Notes: generated by a model from the sequence alone, not told the origin. 56,811 nt of DNA from an uncultured Eubacteriales bacterium (GCA_934476085.1 CAKSNE010000014.1:1-56811); one strand, 5' to 3'; shown: positions 24,875 through 34,036, counted from the first letter of the stretch. Translations and numbers: made by a program.

Positions 24875-25556
24875 CAGATTAGTTACCATATTAACCGCTG
24901 ATTTAGGGCTTATTCGTGCTTTTGCACCGGGAGCTTTAAAGTTTAAATCTAAAAATATATCGTCAACCTCGCTTCTTTCTTACTCTGAATTGAGCATTTA
25001 TCAATCCAGAGATACATATAAAATTAATTCGGCACGTTCAATTGAAATATTTTTCGGACTGCGAGATGATATTGCTAATTTAAGTTTAGCAGGCTACTTT
25101 TGTGAGTTATTAATGAATTTAGCACCACAATATGAGCCGGCTGATAATTATTTAAAATTAATGCTTAATTGCTTGTATTTATTATGCGAAAAAAAGCGTT
25201 CTGCCGAATTTATAAAAGCGGTTTTTGAATTAAAAATTGCCGAATATTCCGGATATTGTCCTGATTTAACCGTATGTGCAAAATGCAAAAAAGAAGAAAT
25301 TTCCAATGTTGGCTTTGATTATTTAAACGGTGTTGTTTTATGCGAAGATTGCAAAAATGATACTCAAATTTCAATACCAAACAGCGTTTTTGCAGCTATG
25401 AGATATATAATTTATGCCGATGAGAAAAAACTATTTTCTTTTAAAATAAATAAAGAAAGTGAAGATATTCTCTCGCAGGTTACTGAAAAGTTTTTAATCG
25501 CTCAAACAGAGCGTAACTATAAAACACTTGATTTTTATAAACAAATGAGGATTTAG
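24816..25556 (+). CDS. recO: DNA repair protein RecO
   Basis: A 246-residue RecFOR-pathway mediator that helps RecA displace SSB. The N-terminal OB-fold region 'TTNGLIIKEQKVGESDRLVTIL' and a C4 zinc motif in 'CPDLTVCAKCKK ... CEDC' (about 148-180) are as in the family. TTG at 24816 is favoured, with AAGGAG ten bases upstream; an in-frame ATG at 24795 would need the ribosome site inside the gene. It follows era through yqzL, the standard order. Confidence 0.93.
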   Translation: MSLTTTNGLIIKEQKVGESDRLVTILTADLGLIRAFAPGALKFKSKNISSTSLLSYSELSIYQSRDTYKINSARSIEIFFGLRDDIANLSLAGYFCELLMNLAPQYEPADNYLKLMLNCLYLLCEKKRSAEFIKAVFELKIAEYSGYCPDLTVCAKCKKEEISNVGFDYLNGVVLCEDCKNDTQISIPNSVFAAMRYIIYADEKKLFSFKINKESEDILSQVTEKFLIAQTERNYKTLDFYKQMRI

Positions 25557-25561
25557 ATTTA

Positions 25562-27922
25562 ATGAATAGGCATTATAAATCTTTAGAACTTGATAAGATT
25601 TTAAAAATGCTTTCTGATTGTGCTGTATCTGACGGAGCAAAACAGAAAGCTTTGTTAATAGAGCCTGTAAATAATTTAGAAAAAGCTAATAAACTAATTG
25701 AGAAAACAGATGATGCTTTTAAATTAATTTCAGGATATTCTACCCCGCCTTTTTCAGGTGCAAAAGATGTTTCAGAATCGCTTTCCCGTGCGGCTTCGGG
25801 CGGTATGCTTAACAATTCTGAATTACTTAGAGTCGGCGGTGTACTTAAAAATGTTACCGCAGTTAAAGATTGGCGAGAGCATTGTGAAGGGGTTAAAACA
25901 TCTCTTGATTTATATTTTACAAACTTATATGAAAACAAACGATTAAGCGATAAAATCTTTAATTGTATAAAAAATGAAGAAGAGTTAAATGATAATGCTT
26001 CTGATACTTTATTTTCTATTCGCAGAAAAATGATTAGCGTCAGCAACTCTATTCGTGAACGACTTGATAAGGTTATTCGCTCTGCTACTTATCAAAAATA
26101 TTTGCAAGACGCTATTATTACTCAACGAAACGGCAGATATGTTGTTCCGGTAAAAGCTGAATATAAAGGTGAAATTTCCGGTCTTGTTCATGATACTTCT
26201 GCAACAGGTTCGACAGTTTTTATCGAGCCTATGACAGTTGTTGAAGCTAACAACGAAATTAAAATTTTGAAATCAAAAGAAAAAGATGAAATTGAAAGGA
26301 TTTTATTTGAATTATCAGCCGAAGTTGCCGATGTTAGAGAGTCTATTTTAAATTCACTTTCTATTTTGGTTGAGCTTGATTTATATTTTGCAAAAGCAAA
26401 ATTAGCTCAAAAAATGAACGCTACAAGACCTATTTTAAATGACAATTGTTATATTGAACTGAAAAAAGCAAGACACCCGTTACTTGATAAAACAAAAGTT
26501 GTTCCAATCAATGTTTCAATCGGCGATGAATATAAACAGCTTATAATTACCGGTCCTAATACCGGCGGTAAAACCGTCACTATTAAGACTATCGGACTAT
26601 TATCTTTAATGGCTGCTTGCGGATTGCTTGTTCCTTGTAATGAGGGTTCACAGCTTTCAGTCTTTTCAAATATTTTTTCTGATATAGGTGATGAACAAAG
26701 CATTGAACAATCACTTTCAACATTTTCTTCTCATATGAAAAACATTATTTCTATTTTAGAAAAAGTTGATAACACTTCTTTAGTTTTGCTTGATGAATTA
26801 TGTTCAGGTACTGACCCTGTTGAAGGAGCAGCTTTAGCGGCATCTATTTTAGAGAGTTTTAGAAAATTCGGAGCAACTCTTGCCGCTACAACTCACTATG
26901 CCGAGTTAAAAGCTTATGCACTTGATACTGACGGTGTGCAAAATGCTTCTTGTGAATTTGATGTAAAAACACTATCCCCTACTTATCGTTTATTGATAGG
27001 TGTTCCGGGAAGCTCAAACGCTTTTGCTATTTCATCAAAACTTGGAATGGACGACAGCGTAATAAAGCGTGCAAAATCACTTATTTCTGATGATAATAAC
27101 CAATTTGAAAGAGTAATCAGGGAGCTTGAAAGCCGTCAAAAAACTCTTGATGATAAGTTGCTTGAAGCAGAAAGCAGATTAAAAGACGCGAAACAAAGAG
27201 CTGATGAAGCTAACAAAAAGTCCGAGCAATTAAGACAAGAATATACTAAACAAATTGAAGACGTAAAAGCACAGGCTAGAATTATTGCAGATAATGCACG
27301 AATTGAAGCTAACAGATTGCTTGATGAATTAAAAGAAATCAAGAAAAAAGGTGCTAAAGACGCTTTAGCTAATGCTGAAAAGACTGCTAGAAACAGTTTT
27401 AATAAGTTAGATAAAATTGCAACTAGCGGCAAAGAATATAAAGATGATTATAAATTGCCTCGTCCATTACAAATCGGCGATACGGTTTTAATGCCTGAAA
27501 CCAATACTAAAGCCACCGTTTTAACTTTACCTGATTCAAAAGGCAAACTTCAGGTTCAAGCAGGCATTATGAAAATGAAAATTTCTGCTAAAGGTCTTCG
27601 TTTAGTTGAAGAAAAGAAAAAAACTATGCCTAAGTCGATAGTTAGAAAAACAGGTATAGATTCTAAAAAAACTCGTTCTGCATCGCTTGAAATTGATGTT
27701 AGGGGTATGACAGTTGATGAAGCAACCCTTGAAATCGACAGATTTATTGATAATGTTCAGTTAAACTCAATAAATCAGTTTACCATTATTCATGGCAAAG
27801 GTACCGGCGCATTAAGAAAAGGTATTCACACATTTTTACGCCGTCATCCATCTGTTCGCACATTCCGTGTCGGACTTTTTGGCGAGGGTGAAAACGGTGT
27901 TACGATTGTTGAGATAAAATAA
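25562..27922 (+). CDS. mutS2: Endonuclease MutS2
   Basis: A 786-residue MutS2 (RqcU/MutS2 family). Walker A 'ITGPNTGGKTVTIKT' (about 328-342), 'LVLLDELCSGTDPVEGAALA' as Walker B and signature, a coiled-coil region (about 505-610) and a C-terminal Smr domain from about 708 ('DVRGMTVDEA' ... 'IHGKGTGALRKG'). Known roles are suppression of homologous recombination and, more recently, splitting of collided ribosomes. ATG five bases after recO. Confidence 0.95.
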   Translation: MNRHYKSLELDKILKMLSDCAVSDGAKQKALLIEPVNNLEKANKLIEKTDDAFKLISGYSTPPFSGAKDVSESLSRAASGGMLNNSELLRVGGVLKNVTAVKDWREHCEGVKTSLDLYFTNLYENKRLSDKIFNCIKNEEELNDNASDTLFSIRRKMISVSNSIRERLDKVIRSATYQKYLQDAIITQRNGRYVVPVKAEYKGEISGLVHDTSATGSTVFIEPMTVVEANNEIKILKSKEKDEIERILFELSAEVADVRESILNSLSILVELDLYFAKAKLAQKMNATRPILNDNCYIELKKARHPLLDKTKVVPINVSIGDEYKQLIITGPNTGGKTVTIKTIGLLSLMAACGLLVPCNEGSQLSVFSNIFSDIGDEQSIEQSLSTFSSHMKNIISILEKVDNTSLVLLDELCSGTDPVEGAALAASILESFRKFGATLAATTHYAELKAYALDTDGVQNASCEFDVKTLSPTYRLLIGVPGSSNAFAISSKLGMDDSVIKRAKSLISDDNNQFERVIRELESRQKTLDDKLLEAESRLKDAKQRADEANKKSEQLRQEYTKQIEDVKAQARIIADNARIEANRLLDELKEIKKKGAKDALANAEKTARNSFNKLDKIATSGKEYKDDYKLPRPLQIGDTVLMPETNTKATVLTLPDSKGKLQVQAGIMKMKISAKGLRLVEEKKKTMPKSIVRKTGIDSKKTRSASLEIDVRGMTVDEATLEIDRFIDNVQLNSINQFTIIHGKGTGALRKGIHTFLRRHPSVRTFRVGLFGEGENGVTIVEIK

Positions 27923-27938
27923 AGAAAGGATTTTTGTT

Positions 27939-29072
27939 TTGAAAAAATTATGGCAAAGCATTGCGGATTATATTCGTGAAACAGATAAATTGCTTTTGTT
28001 TTTTTGTATAATTGCATCACTTTACGGCGCTATGCTGATTTTTTCTCCAACAGGTTTAAAAACCGTTGCAGTTCAATTAGTATCACTTTTAATCGGCGTA
28101 ACCGTAGCGATTATTATTTCACTTGTTGATTATACCAGAATCTTAAAATTTTGGCCTTTTTACATAGTTGCAACTATCGCACTGCTTGTAATAACCTATC
28201 AATTCGGCTATGCTCCTGCAGGTTCCGATAACCGAGCATGGATTAAGCTGCCGCTTGATATGTCGTTACAGGTCAGTGAGCTTATTAAAATTTTTATGAT
28301 TTTAACTTTTGCAAAACACGTTTCTTCTATTAAACCCGAAGAAATAAATAAATTCCATAATGTAGTTTTGCTTGTTTTACACGGTGTTGCAGCACCAGCA
28401 TTAGTTATGATTTTACAACATGACCTTGGTACTGTATCGGTTATGCTTGTAATTTTCCTTTGTATGCTCTACGTTTCAGGCGTAAAACTTCGCTATTTTA
28501 TTGCCGGCTTTGCAGGGCTAGTTTGTGTTTCGCCATTAGTTTGGTTTTATGGATTATCAGAATTTCAAAGAAAGCGATTTGCTATAATCTTAGACTTGAA
28601 TTCCGATCCGCTTAACCTTGGTTATCAGCAATTGCAATCGCTCAAAGCTATCGGCTCAGGCGGTATATTCGGTCAGGGTTATTTACAAGGTGCAAAAACT
28701 CAAGCAAACGGCGTTCCTAAAGCACATAATGACTTTATTTTAACCGTTGCGGGCGAAGAATTAGGCTTAATTGGTTGCTTACTCGTTTTTGCAATTTTGC
28801 TTTGTATTATTATCCGTGTTATCTATATTAGCACAATTTCAAAAGATACCGCAGGCAAAATTATATGTGCCGGTACTTTTGGTATGCTTGCAGCACAGCT
28901 TATTGTAAACACAGGAATGGTTTTAGCATTACTTCCTGTAATCGGTGTAACACTACCTTTCTTCTCGGCAGGCGGTTCATCACTTGTTTGTTTGTTTATC
29001 AGTATCGGCCTTGTGCTTTCGGTTTATAAAAACAGGTTTATGCGAACGATGTATTTAAGGGATAGAAGTTAA
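27939..29072 (+). CDS. SEDS glycosyltransferase, RodA/FtsW/SpoVE family
   Basis: A 377-residue polytopic protein with about ten hydrophobic segments that polymerises lipid II glycan strands. 'LGYQQLQSLKAIGSGGIFGQG', 'VPKAHNDFILTVAGEELGLIG' and 'LPFFSAGGSSLVCLF' are SEDS signatures. The 'LNLGYQQLQSLKAIGSGG' form with 'AHNDFIL' resembles RodA slightly more than FtsW, but SpoVE-type function cannot be excluded. TTG start at 27939, with AAAGGA upstream. No class B PBP is next to it. Cotranscribed with mutS2 and tsaE. Confidence 0.88.
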   Translation: MKKLWQSIADYIRETDKLLLFFCIIASLYGAMLIFSPTGLKTVAVQLVSLLIGVTVAIIISLVDYTRILKFWPFYIVATIALLVITYQFGYAPAGSDNRAWIKLPLDMSLQVSELIKIFMILTFAKHVSSIKPEEINKFHNVVLLVLHGVAAPALVMILQHDLGTVSVMLVIFLCMLYVSGVKLRYFIAGFAGLVCVSPLVWFYGLSEFQRKRFAIILDLNSDPLNLGYQQLQSLKAIGSGGIFGQGYLQGAKTQANGVPKAHNDFILTVAGEELGLIGCLLVFAILLCIIIRVIYISTISKDTAGKIICAGTFGMLAAQLIVNTGMVLALLPVIGVTLPFFSAGGSSLVCLFISIGLVLSVYKNRFMRTMYLRDRS

Positions 29073-29492
29073 ATGAATTTTATTTCAAACTCAGAAAATG
29101 ACACTAAAAACATTGCTGAAACAATAGCAGAAAAATTAAAACCAAATGATTTTATAGCTCTTTTTGGCGGTATGGGAATGGGAAAAACCACTTTTACAAG
29201 ACATCTTGCAAAAGCACTAGGTTATGATGGCGAAGTTTCATCCCCTACTTTTGCTATTATAAATGAATATAACGGCGGAAGATTGCCGATTTATCATTTT
29301 GATATGTATAGAATTGAAACATTTGATGACCTTTACTCAACAAACTATTTTGAATACTGCGAAATGGGTGGTATTTGTATTTGTGAGTGGAGCGAAAATA
29401 TAGAGAATGTTTTGCCCGATGATTATATAAAAATTACTATTTCTAAAGGCGAAAACGAAAACTCAAGAATTTTTGAGGTGAACGGACTTTAA
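29073..29492 (+). CDS. tsaE: tRNA threonylcarbamoyladenosine biosynthesis ATPase TsaE
   Basis: A 139-residue ATPase with P-loop FGGMGMGKTTFTRHL (31-45) and 'SSPTFAIINEYNGGRLPIYHFDMYRIE', typical of TsaE. With TsaB, TsaC and TsaD it makes t6A37 in ANN-decoding tRNAs. ATG immediately follows the stop of the upstream gene (TAA-ATG), and tsaB starts two bases after its end. Confidence 0.95.
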   Translation: MNFISNSENDTKNIAETIAEKLKPNDFIALFGGMGMGKTTFTRHLAKALGYDGEVSSPTFAIINEYNGGRLPIYHFDMYRIETFDDLYSTNYFEYCEMGGICICEWSENIENVLPDDYIKITISKGENENSRIFEVNGL

Positions 29493-29493
29493 A

Positions 29494-30189
29494 ATGAAAA
29501 TACTAGGTATTGACTCATCAAGCATAAGCGGATGTGCCGGAGTGCAAATAGACGGCAAAATTGTTGCGGATGGTTTTGTTAATAACGGACTTACTCATTC
29601 TCAAACTCTTTTACCGCTTATAAATGAAGTTTTAAATAAAGCAAATTTAAAAGCTAAAGATATAGATTTAATAGGTATAACAAAAGGTCCCGGCTCATTT
29701 ACAGGGCTTAGAATCGGTATGGCTACTGCAAAGGGATTAGCAGCAGTTTATGATACAAAATGTGTTGCAATATCTACATTAGAAGCAATCGCTCAAACTG
29801 CTGATGTTTATAACGGCATTATTTGTGCGGTTATGGACGCTAGATGCAAACAGGTTTATAACGCCTTATTCAAATGTGAAAACGGAAATTTAACCAGAAT
29901 TTGCGAAGATAGGGCTATTTCTATCGAACAGCTAGAAAATGAATTATCAAATTTTAATGATAAAGTAATCCTTTGCGGAGACGGAACTGAAGTTTGTAAA
30001 AAAACTTTTGTAAAGGTTAAACCACTTATTGCAGATGAAGAATACCGCTTGCCAAAAGCAAACGCTATTTGTGCTTTAAGTGAAAAATATATGAACGATG
30101 CTGTGGCTTCGGAAAAATTAACTCCTGTTTATTTAAGACTTCCTCAAGCCAGCAGAGAATTATTAAAAAAGAAAGAGGTATCTAAATGA
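29494..30189 (+). CDS. tsaB: tRNA threonylcarbamoyladenosine biosynthesis protein TsaB
   Basis: A 231-residue inactive ASKHA-fold partner of TsaD. 'LGIDSSSISGCAGVQIDG', 'TLLPLINEVLNKANL' and 'TKGPGSFTGLRIGMATAKGLA' are characteristic. It follows tsaE. rimI and tsaD, which often come next, are not in the window. Overlaps rpiB by four bases (ATGA), so translation is coupled. Confidence 0.95.
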   Translation: MKILGIDSSSISGCAGVQIDGKIVADGFVNNGLTHSQTLLPLINEVLNKANLKAKDIDLIGITKGPGSFTGLRIGMATAKGLAAVYDTKCVAISTLEAIAQTADVYNGIICAVMDARCKQVYNALFKCENGNLTRICEDRAISIEQLENELSNFNDKVILCGDGTEVCKKTFVKVKPLIADEEYRLPKANAICALSEKYMNDAVASEKLTPVYLRLPQASRELLKKKEVSK

Positions 30190-30629
30190 TAGCAATTGGT
30201 TGTGACCACGGCGGATTTGAACTAGCCGGAAAAATAATGAAAGTTTTTGATGAAAAAAATATCGAATACAAATACTTCGGTACTTTTGATGGAAACAGCA
30301 TTGATTATCCTGATATTGCTTATCCTGTTGCAAAATGCGTTGCAGATGGCGAAGCTGATAAAGGTATTTTAGTTTGCGGAACAGGTATTGGTATGTCAAT
30401 AGCTGCTAATAAGGTTAAAGGCGTTCGTGCTGCGGTATGTACTGACCATTTCTCAACAAAATTCACAAGACTTCATAACAATTCAAATGTCCTATGTCTT
30501 GGTGGCAGAGTTTTAGGTGACGCTTTTGCACTTGAGCTTGTTGATATTTTCTTAAACACAGAATACGAAGGCGGAAGACACCAAAACCGACTTGATAAAA
30601 TAGAAAAAATCGAAAACGATACATTTTAA
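30186..30629 (+). CDS. rpiB: Ribose-5-phosphate isomerase B
   Basis: A 147-residue RpiB/LacAB-type isomerase interconverting ribose 5-phosphate and ribulose 5-phosphate. 'IGCDHGGFELAG' at the start, the catalytic Cys in VCGTGIGMSIAANK (about 64) and 'ARLHNNSNVLCLGGR'-like segment (here TRLHNN) are present. Last gene of the long plus-strand run, closed by a strong terminator. The 12-residue DKIEKIENDTF tail is normal. Confidence 0.94.
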   Translation: MIAIGCDHGGFELAGKIMKVFDEKNIEYKYFGTFDGNSIDYPDIAYPVAKCVADGEADKGILVCGTGIGMSIAANKVKGVRAAVCTDHFSTKFTRLHNNSNVLCLGGRVLGDAFALELVDIFLNTEYEGGRHQNRLDKIEKIENDTF

Positions 30630-30641
30630 TAAAATTAAAGC

Positions 30642-30678
30642 AAAAACCTTATTGTAATAATTACAATAAGGTTTTTAA
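30642..30678 (+). terminator. Terminator after rpiB
   Basis: AAAAACCTTATTGTAA / TTACAATAAGGTTTTT, perfect 16-bp stem with a 3-base loop. Confidence 0.88.
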
Positions 30679-30698
30679 ATTTATAAATACACAACATA

Positions 30699-30730
30699 AA
30701 AAGGCTTGTGAGTTTTCACAAGCCTTTTAT
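30699..30730 (-). terminator. Terminator of the Fn3-like secreted protein gene
   Basis: AAAAGGCTTGTGA / TCACAAGCCTTTT hairpin, read on the minus strand after the stop at 30746. Confidence 0.8.
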
Positions 30731-30745
30731 CGTTAATTAAATTAA

Positions 30746-31441
30746 TTATTTAACAACTTTAGTAACAACTTTAGACCATTTACCGTAAACTTTCTTACCG
30801 TTAATTGTCTGATATGCTCTTACTCTTACGTAGTATTTTCTACCTGATTTTAATTTCTTAATTGTCAAAGTTTTCTTTTTAGCAGATAAAGTTTTAGCCT
30901 TTGCTTTTTTCAAGTATTTTGACTTTTTAAGATTTTTAAGTGAATATTTTACTTGATAGCCTGTTGCGCCAACAACTTTCTTTTTAATTTGAACTTTTAA
31001 AGTTTTCTTTTTTGCTTTTGCAAATTTTGTTTTTGGCATTGTCTTGAAGTTCATCATTGATACAGCGATAACTGCTGAATCTTTGTAAGAACCATCAACC
31101 AAAGCACGTACTTTATAAGTGTAATTACCTGCTTTAGCGAGTTTATCTACATAAGAAGCAGATGTTGTAGTACCAACAAGTACAAAAGCACCGGTATTAC
31201 CTACTCTTCTATAAATTTCATATTTTGTAGCACCTTTAACTGATGACCAAGAAACTGTGATTTGGTTTTTAGCAGTTGGAACAACTTTTGAAACAGGAGT
31301 AGTTGCTGTGCCTTCAGTTGTTGTAGCTGTAGTTGGTTTAGCAGATGGAGTAGTAGCTGTTGGGCTAACTGCAGCAAATGCACTAACCGACATTATTGAA
31401 GCCATAGCAAAAGCTATTGCCATAGAAATAAATTTTTTCAT
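30746..31441 (-). CDS. Secreted protein with two fibronectin type III-like domains and Lys-rich tail
   Basis: A 231-residue exported protein. Signal peptide MKKFISMAIAFAMASIMSVSAFAA, cleavage probable after AFA. A Thr/Pro/Ala-rich linker (about 25-55) leads to one Fn3-like domain (about 58-130, 'ITVSWSSVKGATKYEIYRRV') and a second, very basic one (about 135-231) ending 'YVRVRAYQTINGKKVYGKWS'. There is no LPXTG or membrane anchor. The second domain resembles the end of the BspA-like protein at 34081-36132, suggesting a shared non-covalent wall-binding or assembly module. Function unknown. ATG with GGAGG upstream; own promoter. Confidence 0.8.
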   Translation of the reverse strand: MKKFISMAIAFAMASIMSVSAFAAVSPTATTPSAKPTTATTTEGTATTPVSKVVPTAKNQITVSWSSVKGATKYEIYRRVGNTGAFVLVGTTTSASYVDKLAKAGNYTYKVRALVDGSYKDSAVIAVSMMNFKTMPKTKFAKAKKKTLKVQIKKKVVGATGYQVKYSLKNLKKSKYLKKAKAKTLSAKKKTLTIKKLKSGRKYYVRVRAYQTINGKKVYGKWSKVVTKVVK

Positions 31442-31483
31442 AAAACTCGACCTCCAAATGTTTTAAAATTTATCCTTGGCTAA

Positions 31484-31512
31484 ATTATACCATAATGTTT
31501 TCTAAATGTAAA
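31484..31512 (-). promoter_or_regulatory. Promoter of the Fn3-like secreted protein gene
   Basis: Minus strand TTTACA, 17 bases, TATAAT with TGG extension, about 45 bases before the ATG. Confidence 0.65.
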
Positions 31513-31689
31513 TAGTTTTTTTAACATTTTTTTAAAATATTTCAACTTTTTTAGTGTTGTTTCTACAATTCAATAATAGAAACGCACTTTAAATTACACT
31601 ATTTCGCCAAAAGTTTTTTGATATATAAAAAATGTATGATACTTAGAATTAATCCATATAGTTCCTTTGTTAAAAAAATGCTTTTTCAC

Positions 31690-31718
31690 TTTACAAATCA
31701 AGATATTTAGTATATACT
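31690..31718 (+). promoter_or_regulatory. Promoter of nfnAB
   Basis: TTTACA (31690-31695), 17 bases, TATACT (31713-31718). The -10 box overlaps the palindrome at 31714-31731. Confidence 0.6.
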
Positions 31719-31731
31719 TATTAATAAGTAT
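31714..31731. promoter_or_regulatory. Perfect 18-bp palindrome, candidate operator of nfnAB
   Basis: ATACTTATTAATAAGTAT reads the same on both strands. It covers the -10 box and the expected transcription start, a position where a dimeric repressor would block transcription. It is AT-only apart from one C and one G, so chance is not excluded. The regulator is unknown. Confidence 0.4.
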
Positions 31732-31758
31732 CAGGAATTTATTGAAAGGATCTTTGCA

Positions 31759-32598
31759 ATGTACAAAATAGTAAGAAAAAAAGAATTAAATCCGACCGTT
31801 ACTATGATGGATATTCAAGCTGATTTGATAGCAAAAAAAGCTGAACCGGGTCAGTTTATTATTCTTAGAGTTGACGAAGACGGCGAGCGTATTCCGCTTA
31901 CTGTTGCCGGATATGACAGAGAAAAAGGTACTGTCAAAATAATTTTCCAGGTTGTAGGTGCTACTACCGAAAGATTAAATCACAAAAACGAAGGCGATTA
32001 CATTACCGACTTCGTTGGACCGCTTGGCGTTGCAACCCACACCGAAGGACTTAAAAAAGTCTGTATCGTAGGTGGCGGTGTTGGTTGTGCTATTGCACTT
32101 CCTATCGCTCAAAAGCTTCATAAAATGGGTGTTGAAGTTCACTCTATCGTCGGTTTCAGAAACAAAGATTTGCTTATTCTTGAAGATGAGTTTAAAGCTT
32201 GTTCTGATAAACTTACAATTATGACTGATGACGGTTCTTACGGCACTAAAGGTCTTGTTACCGAACCGCTTAAAGCGTCACTTGAAAACGGCGAAAAATA
32301 CGATGAAGTTATCACAATCGGTCCATTAATTATGATGAAATTCGTTGTAGCTACTACAAAACCATTTAATCAAAAAACAACTGTTTCTATGAACCCAATT
32401 ATGATTGACGGCACAGGTATGTGCGGCGGCTGTCGTTTAACCGTTGGCGGCAAAACAAAATTTGCTTGTGTTGACGGTCCTGATTTTGACGGTTTTGAAG
32501 TAGACTTTGACGAAGCTATGGAGCGTTCAACTATGTATAAAGAGTTTGAGCGTCACGAATACGAAGAAACTTGTAATTTATTTAAGGGGGCTGAATAA
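31759..32598 (+). CDS. nfnA: NADH-dependent reduced ferredoxin:NADP+ oxidoreductase small subunit (NfnA type)
   Basis: A 279-residue FAD/NAD-binding protein of the PyrK/NfnA/SudB group. FAD-binding 'RIPLTVAGYD' near 50-59, NAD-binding 'VCIVGGGVGCAIALPIA' near 96-112, and a C-terminal 2Fe-2S cysteine motif 'GTGMCGGCRLTV' near 217-228 followed by a Cys in FACVDGP. In NfnAB this subunit oxidises NADH as part of electron bifurcation with ferredoxin and NADPH. A sulfide dehydrogenase name for the same pair is equally used. AAAGGA precedes ATG; nfnB starts two bases after its stop. Confidence 0.88.
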   Translation: MYKIVRKKELNPTVTMMDIQADLIAKKAEPGQFIILRVDEDGERIPLTVAGYDREKGTVKIIFQVVGATTERLNHKNEGDYITDFVGPLGVATHTEGLKKVCIVGGGVGCAIALPIAQKLHKMGVEVHSIVGFRNKDLLILEDEFKACSDKLTIMTDDGSYGTKGLVTEPLKASLENGEKYDEVITIGPLIMMKFVVATTKPFNQKTTVSMNPIMIDGTGMCGGCRLTVGGKTKFACVDGPDFDGFEVDFDEAMERSTMYKEFERHEYEETCNLFKGAE

Positions 32599-32600
32599 TT

Positions 32601-34022
32601 ATGCAAAAGCCAAATATGTCACTTACAAAAAATCCAATGCCCTCACAAGAACCACAAGTAAGGGCTAAAAACTTCTATGAAGTTGCAACAGGCTATACCG
32701 AAGATATTGCTTTGGATGAAGCTATGCGTTGCTTAAACTGCAAAAATATGCCTTGTGTTTCGGGATGTCCTGTTAAAATTCACATTCCTGAATTTATCGC
32801 AAAAATCAAAGAAGGCGAATTTGAAGAGGCTTATCAAATTATTTCTAAATCTTCAAGTTTACCTGCTGTTTGCGGTCGTGTTTGCCCACAAGAATCACAA
32901 TGCGAGTCAAAATGCGTTCGTGGTATCAAAGGCGAACCTGTCGGTATCGGCAGACTTGAAAGATTTGTTGCTGACTGGCATAATGCTCATGTAACTGCTA
33001 CTCCTGAAAAGCCAAAATCAAACGGCCACAAAGTTGCAGTTATCGGTTCAGGTCCTTCAGGCTTAACTTGTGCAGGCGACTTAGCTAAAAAAGGTTATCA
33101 AGTAACTGTTTATGAAGCACTTCACTTAGCAGGCGGTGTATTGGTTTATGGTATTCCTGAATTCAGACTTCCTAAATCAATTGTTGCTAAAGAAGTTGAA
33201 ACACTTAAAAACTTAGGTGTTGATATTGAAACAAACGTTGTAATCGGCAAAACTATTACAATTGATGAATTGATGGACGAAATGGGCTACGAAGCTGTAT
33301 TTGTAGGCTCAGGCGCAGGTCTTCCTAGATTTATGGGTATCGAGGGTGAATCACTCAAAGGCGTTTACTCTGCTAATGAGTTCTTAACTCGTAGCAACCT
33401 TATGAAAGCTTATAAAGATGATTCTCATACACCTATTATGAAATCAGGCAAGGTTGCAGTTGTCGGTGGCGGTAACGTTGCTATGGACGCTGCCAGAACA
33501 GCTCTTCGTCTTGGTGCTGAAAAGGTATACATAGTATATCGTCGTTCAATGGAAGAGTTACCTGCTCGTAAAGAAGAGGTTGAACACGCTATTGAAGAAG
33601 GTATCGAGTTTAAACTTCTTAATAACCCTGTTAAAATTTTAGGTTATCACAATCCTGATGACAGACGTGATCCTAAAAACGGTTTTGTTACAGGTATGGA
33701 ATGTGTTAAAATGGAACTCGGCGAGCCTGATGAAAATGGCAGACGCAGACCTGTTGAAATTCCTGATTCAAACTTCACACTTGATGTTGATACAGTTATT
33801 ATGTCAATCGGTACTTCACCAAACCCACTTATTAAATCAACTACAAAAGGTCTTGATGTTAATAAGCGTGGCGGTATCATTGTTGAAGAAGAAACAGGCG
33901 CAACTTCTAAAGAAGGCGTTTATGCAGGCGGCGACGCTGTAACTGGTGCGGCAACTGTTATTCTCGCAATGGGTGCAGGTAAAACTGCAGCAGACGCTAT
34001 TGATAAATACTTATCAAAATAA
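32601..34022 (+). CDS. nfnB: NADPH-binding large subunit, NfnB / GltA-like
   Basis: A 473-residue flavoprotein like the glutamate synthase small subunit. N-terminal Cys clusters 'CLNCKNMPCVSGCPV' (about 44-58) and 'CGRVCPQESQCESKC' (about 92-106) bind two 4Fe-4S centres. 'VAVIGSGPSGLTCAGDLA' (FAD) and 'VAVVGGGNVAMDAARTA' (NADPH) follow. Length and the nfnA neighbour point to NfnB, which balances NADH, NADPH and ferredoxin in anaerobes, rather than to a true glutamate synthase, as no gltB large subunit is here. Often misannotated as gltA. Confidence 0.88.
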   Translation: MQKPNMSLTKNPMPSQEPQVRAKNFYEVATGYTEDIALDEAMRCLNCKNMPCVSGCPVKIHIPEFIAKIKEGEFEEAYQIISKSSSLPAVCGRVCPQESQCESKCVRGIKGEPVGIGRLERFVADWHNAHVTATPEKPKSNGHKVAVIGSGPSGLTCAGDLAKKGYQVTVYEALHLAGGVLVYGIPEFRLPKSIVAKEVETLKNLGVDIETNVVIGKTITIDELMDEMGYEAVFVGSGAGLPRFMGIEGESLKGVYSANEFLTRSNLMKAYKDDSHTPIMKSGKVAVVGGGNVAMDAARTALRLGAEKVYIVYRRSMEELPARKEEVEHAIEEGIEFKLLNNPVKILGYHNPDDRRDPKNGFVTGMECVKMELGEPDENGRRRPVEIPDSNFTLDVDTVIMSIGTSPNPLIKSTTKGLDVNKRGGIIVEEETGATSKEGVYAGGDAVTGAATVILAMGAGKTAADAIDKYLSK

Positions 34023-34036
34023 TTTTTAAACACATT

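Larger units (their letters stand above)
31442..31758. other. Divergent intergenic region between the Fn3-like gene and nfnA
   Basis: This 317-base stretch has no plausible gene. It holds two divergent promoters (31484-31512 minus, 31690-31718 plus), an 18-bp palindrome at 31714-31731 and a weak inverted repeat GTTTCTA / TAGAAAC (31559-31565 and 31577-31583). The middle is AT-rich with nothing recognised. Confidence 0.6.

Noticed and set aside
32601..34022. Glutamate synthase small subunit (gltD/gltA)
   Set aside because: No large subunit is nearby, and the upstream PyrK-like flavoprotein subunit is the NfnA partner; NfnB is preferred.
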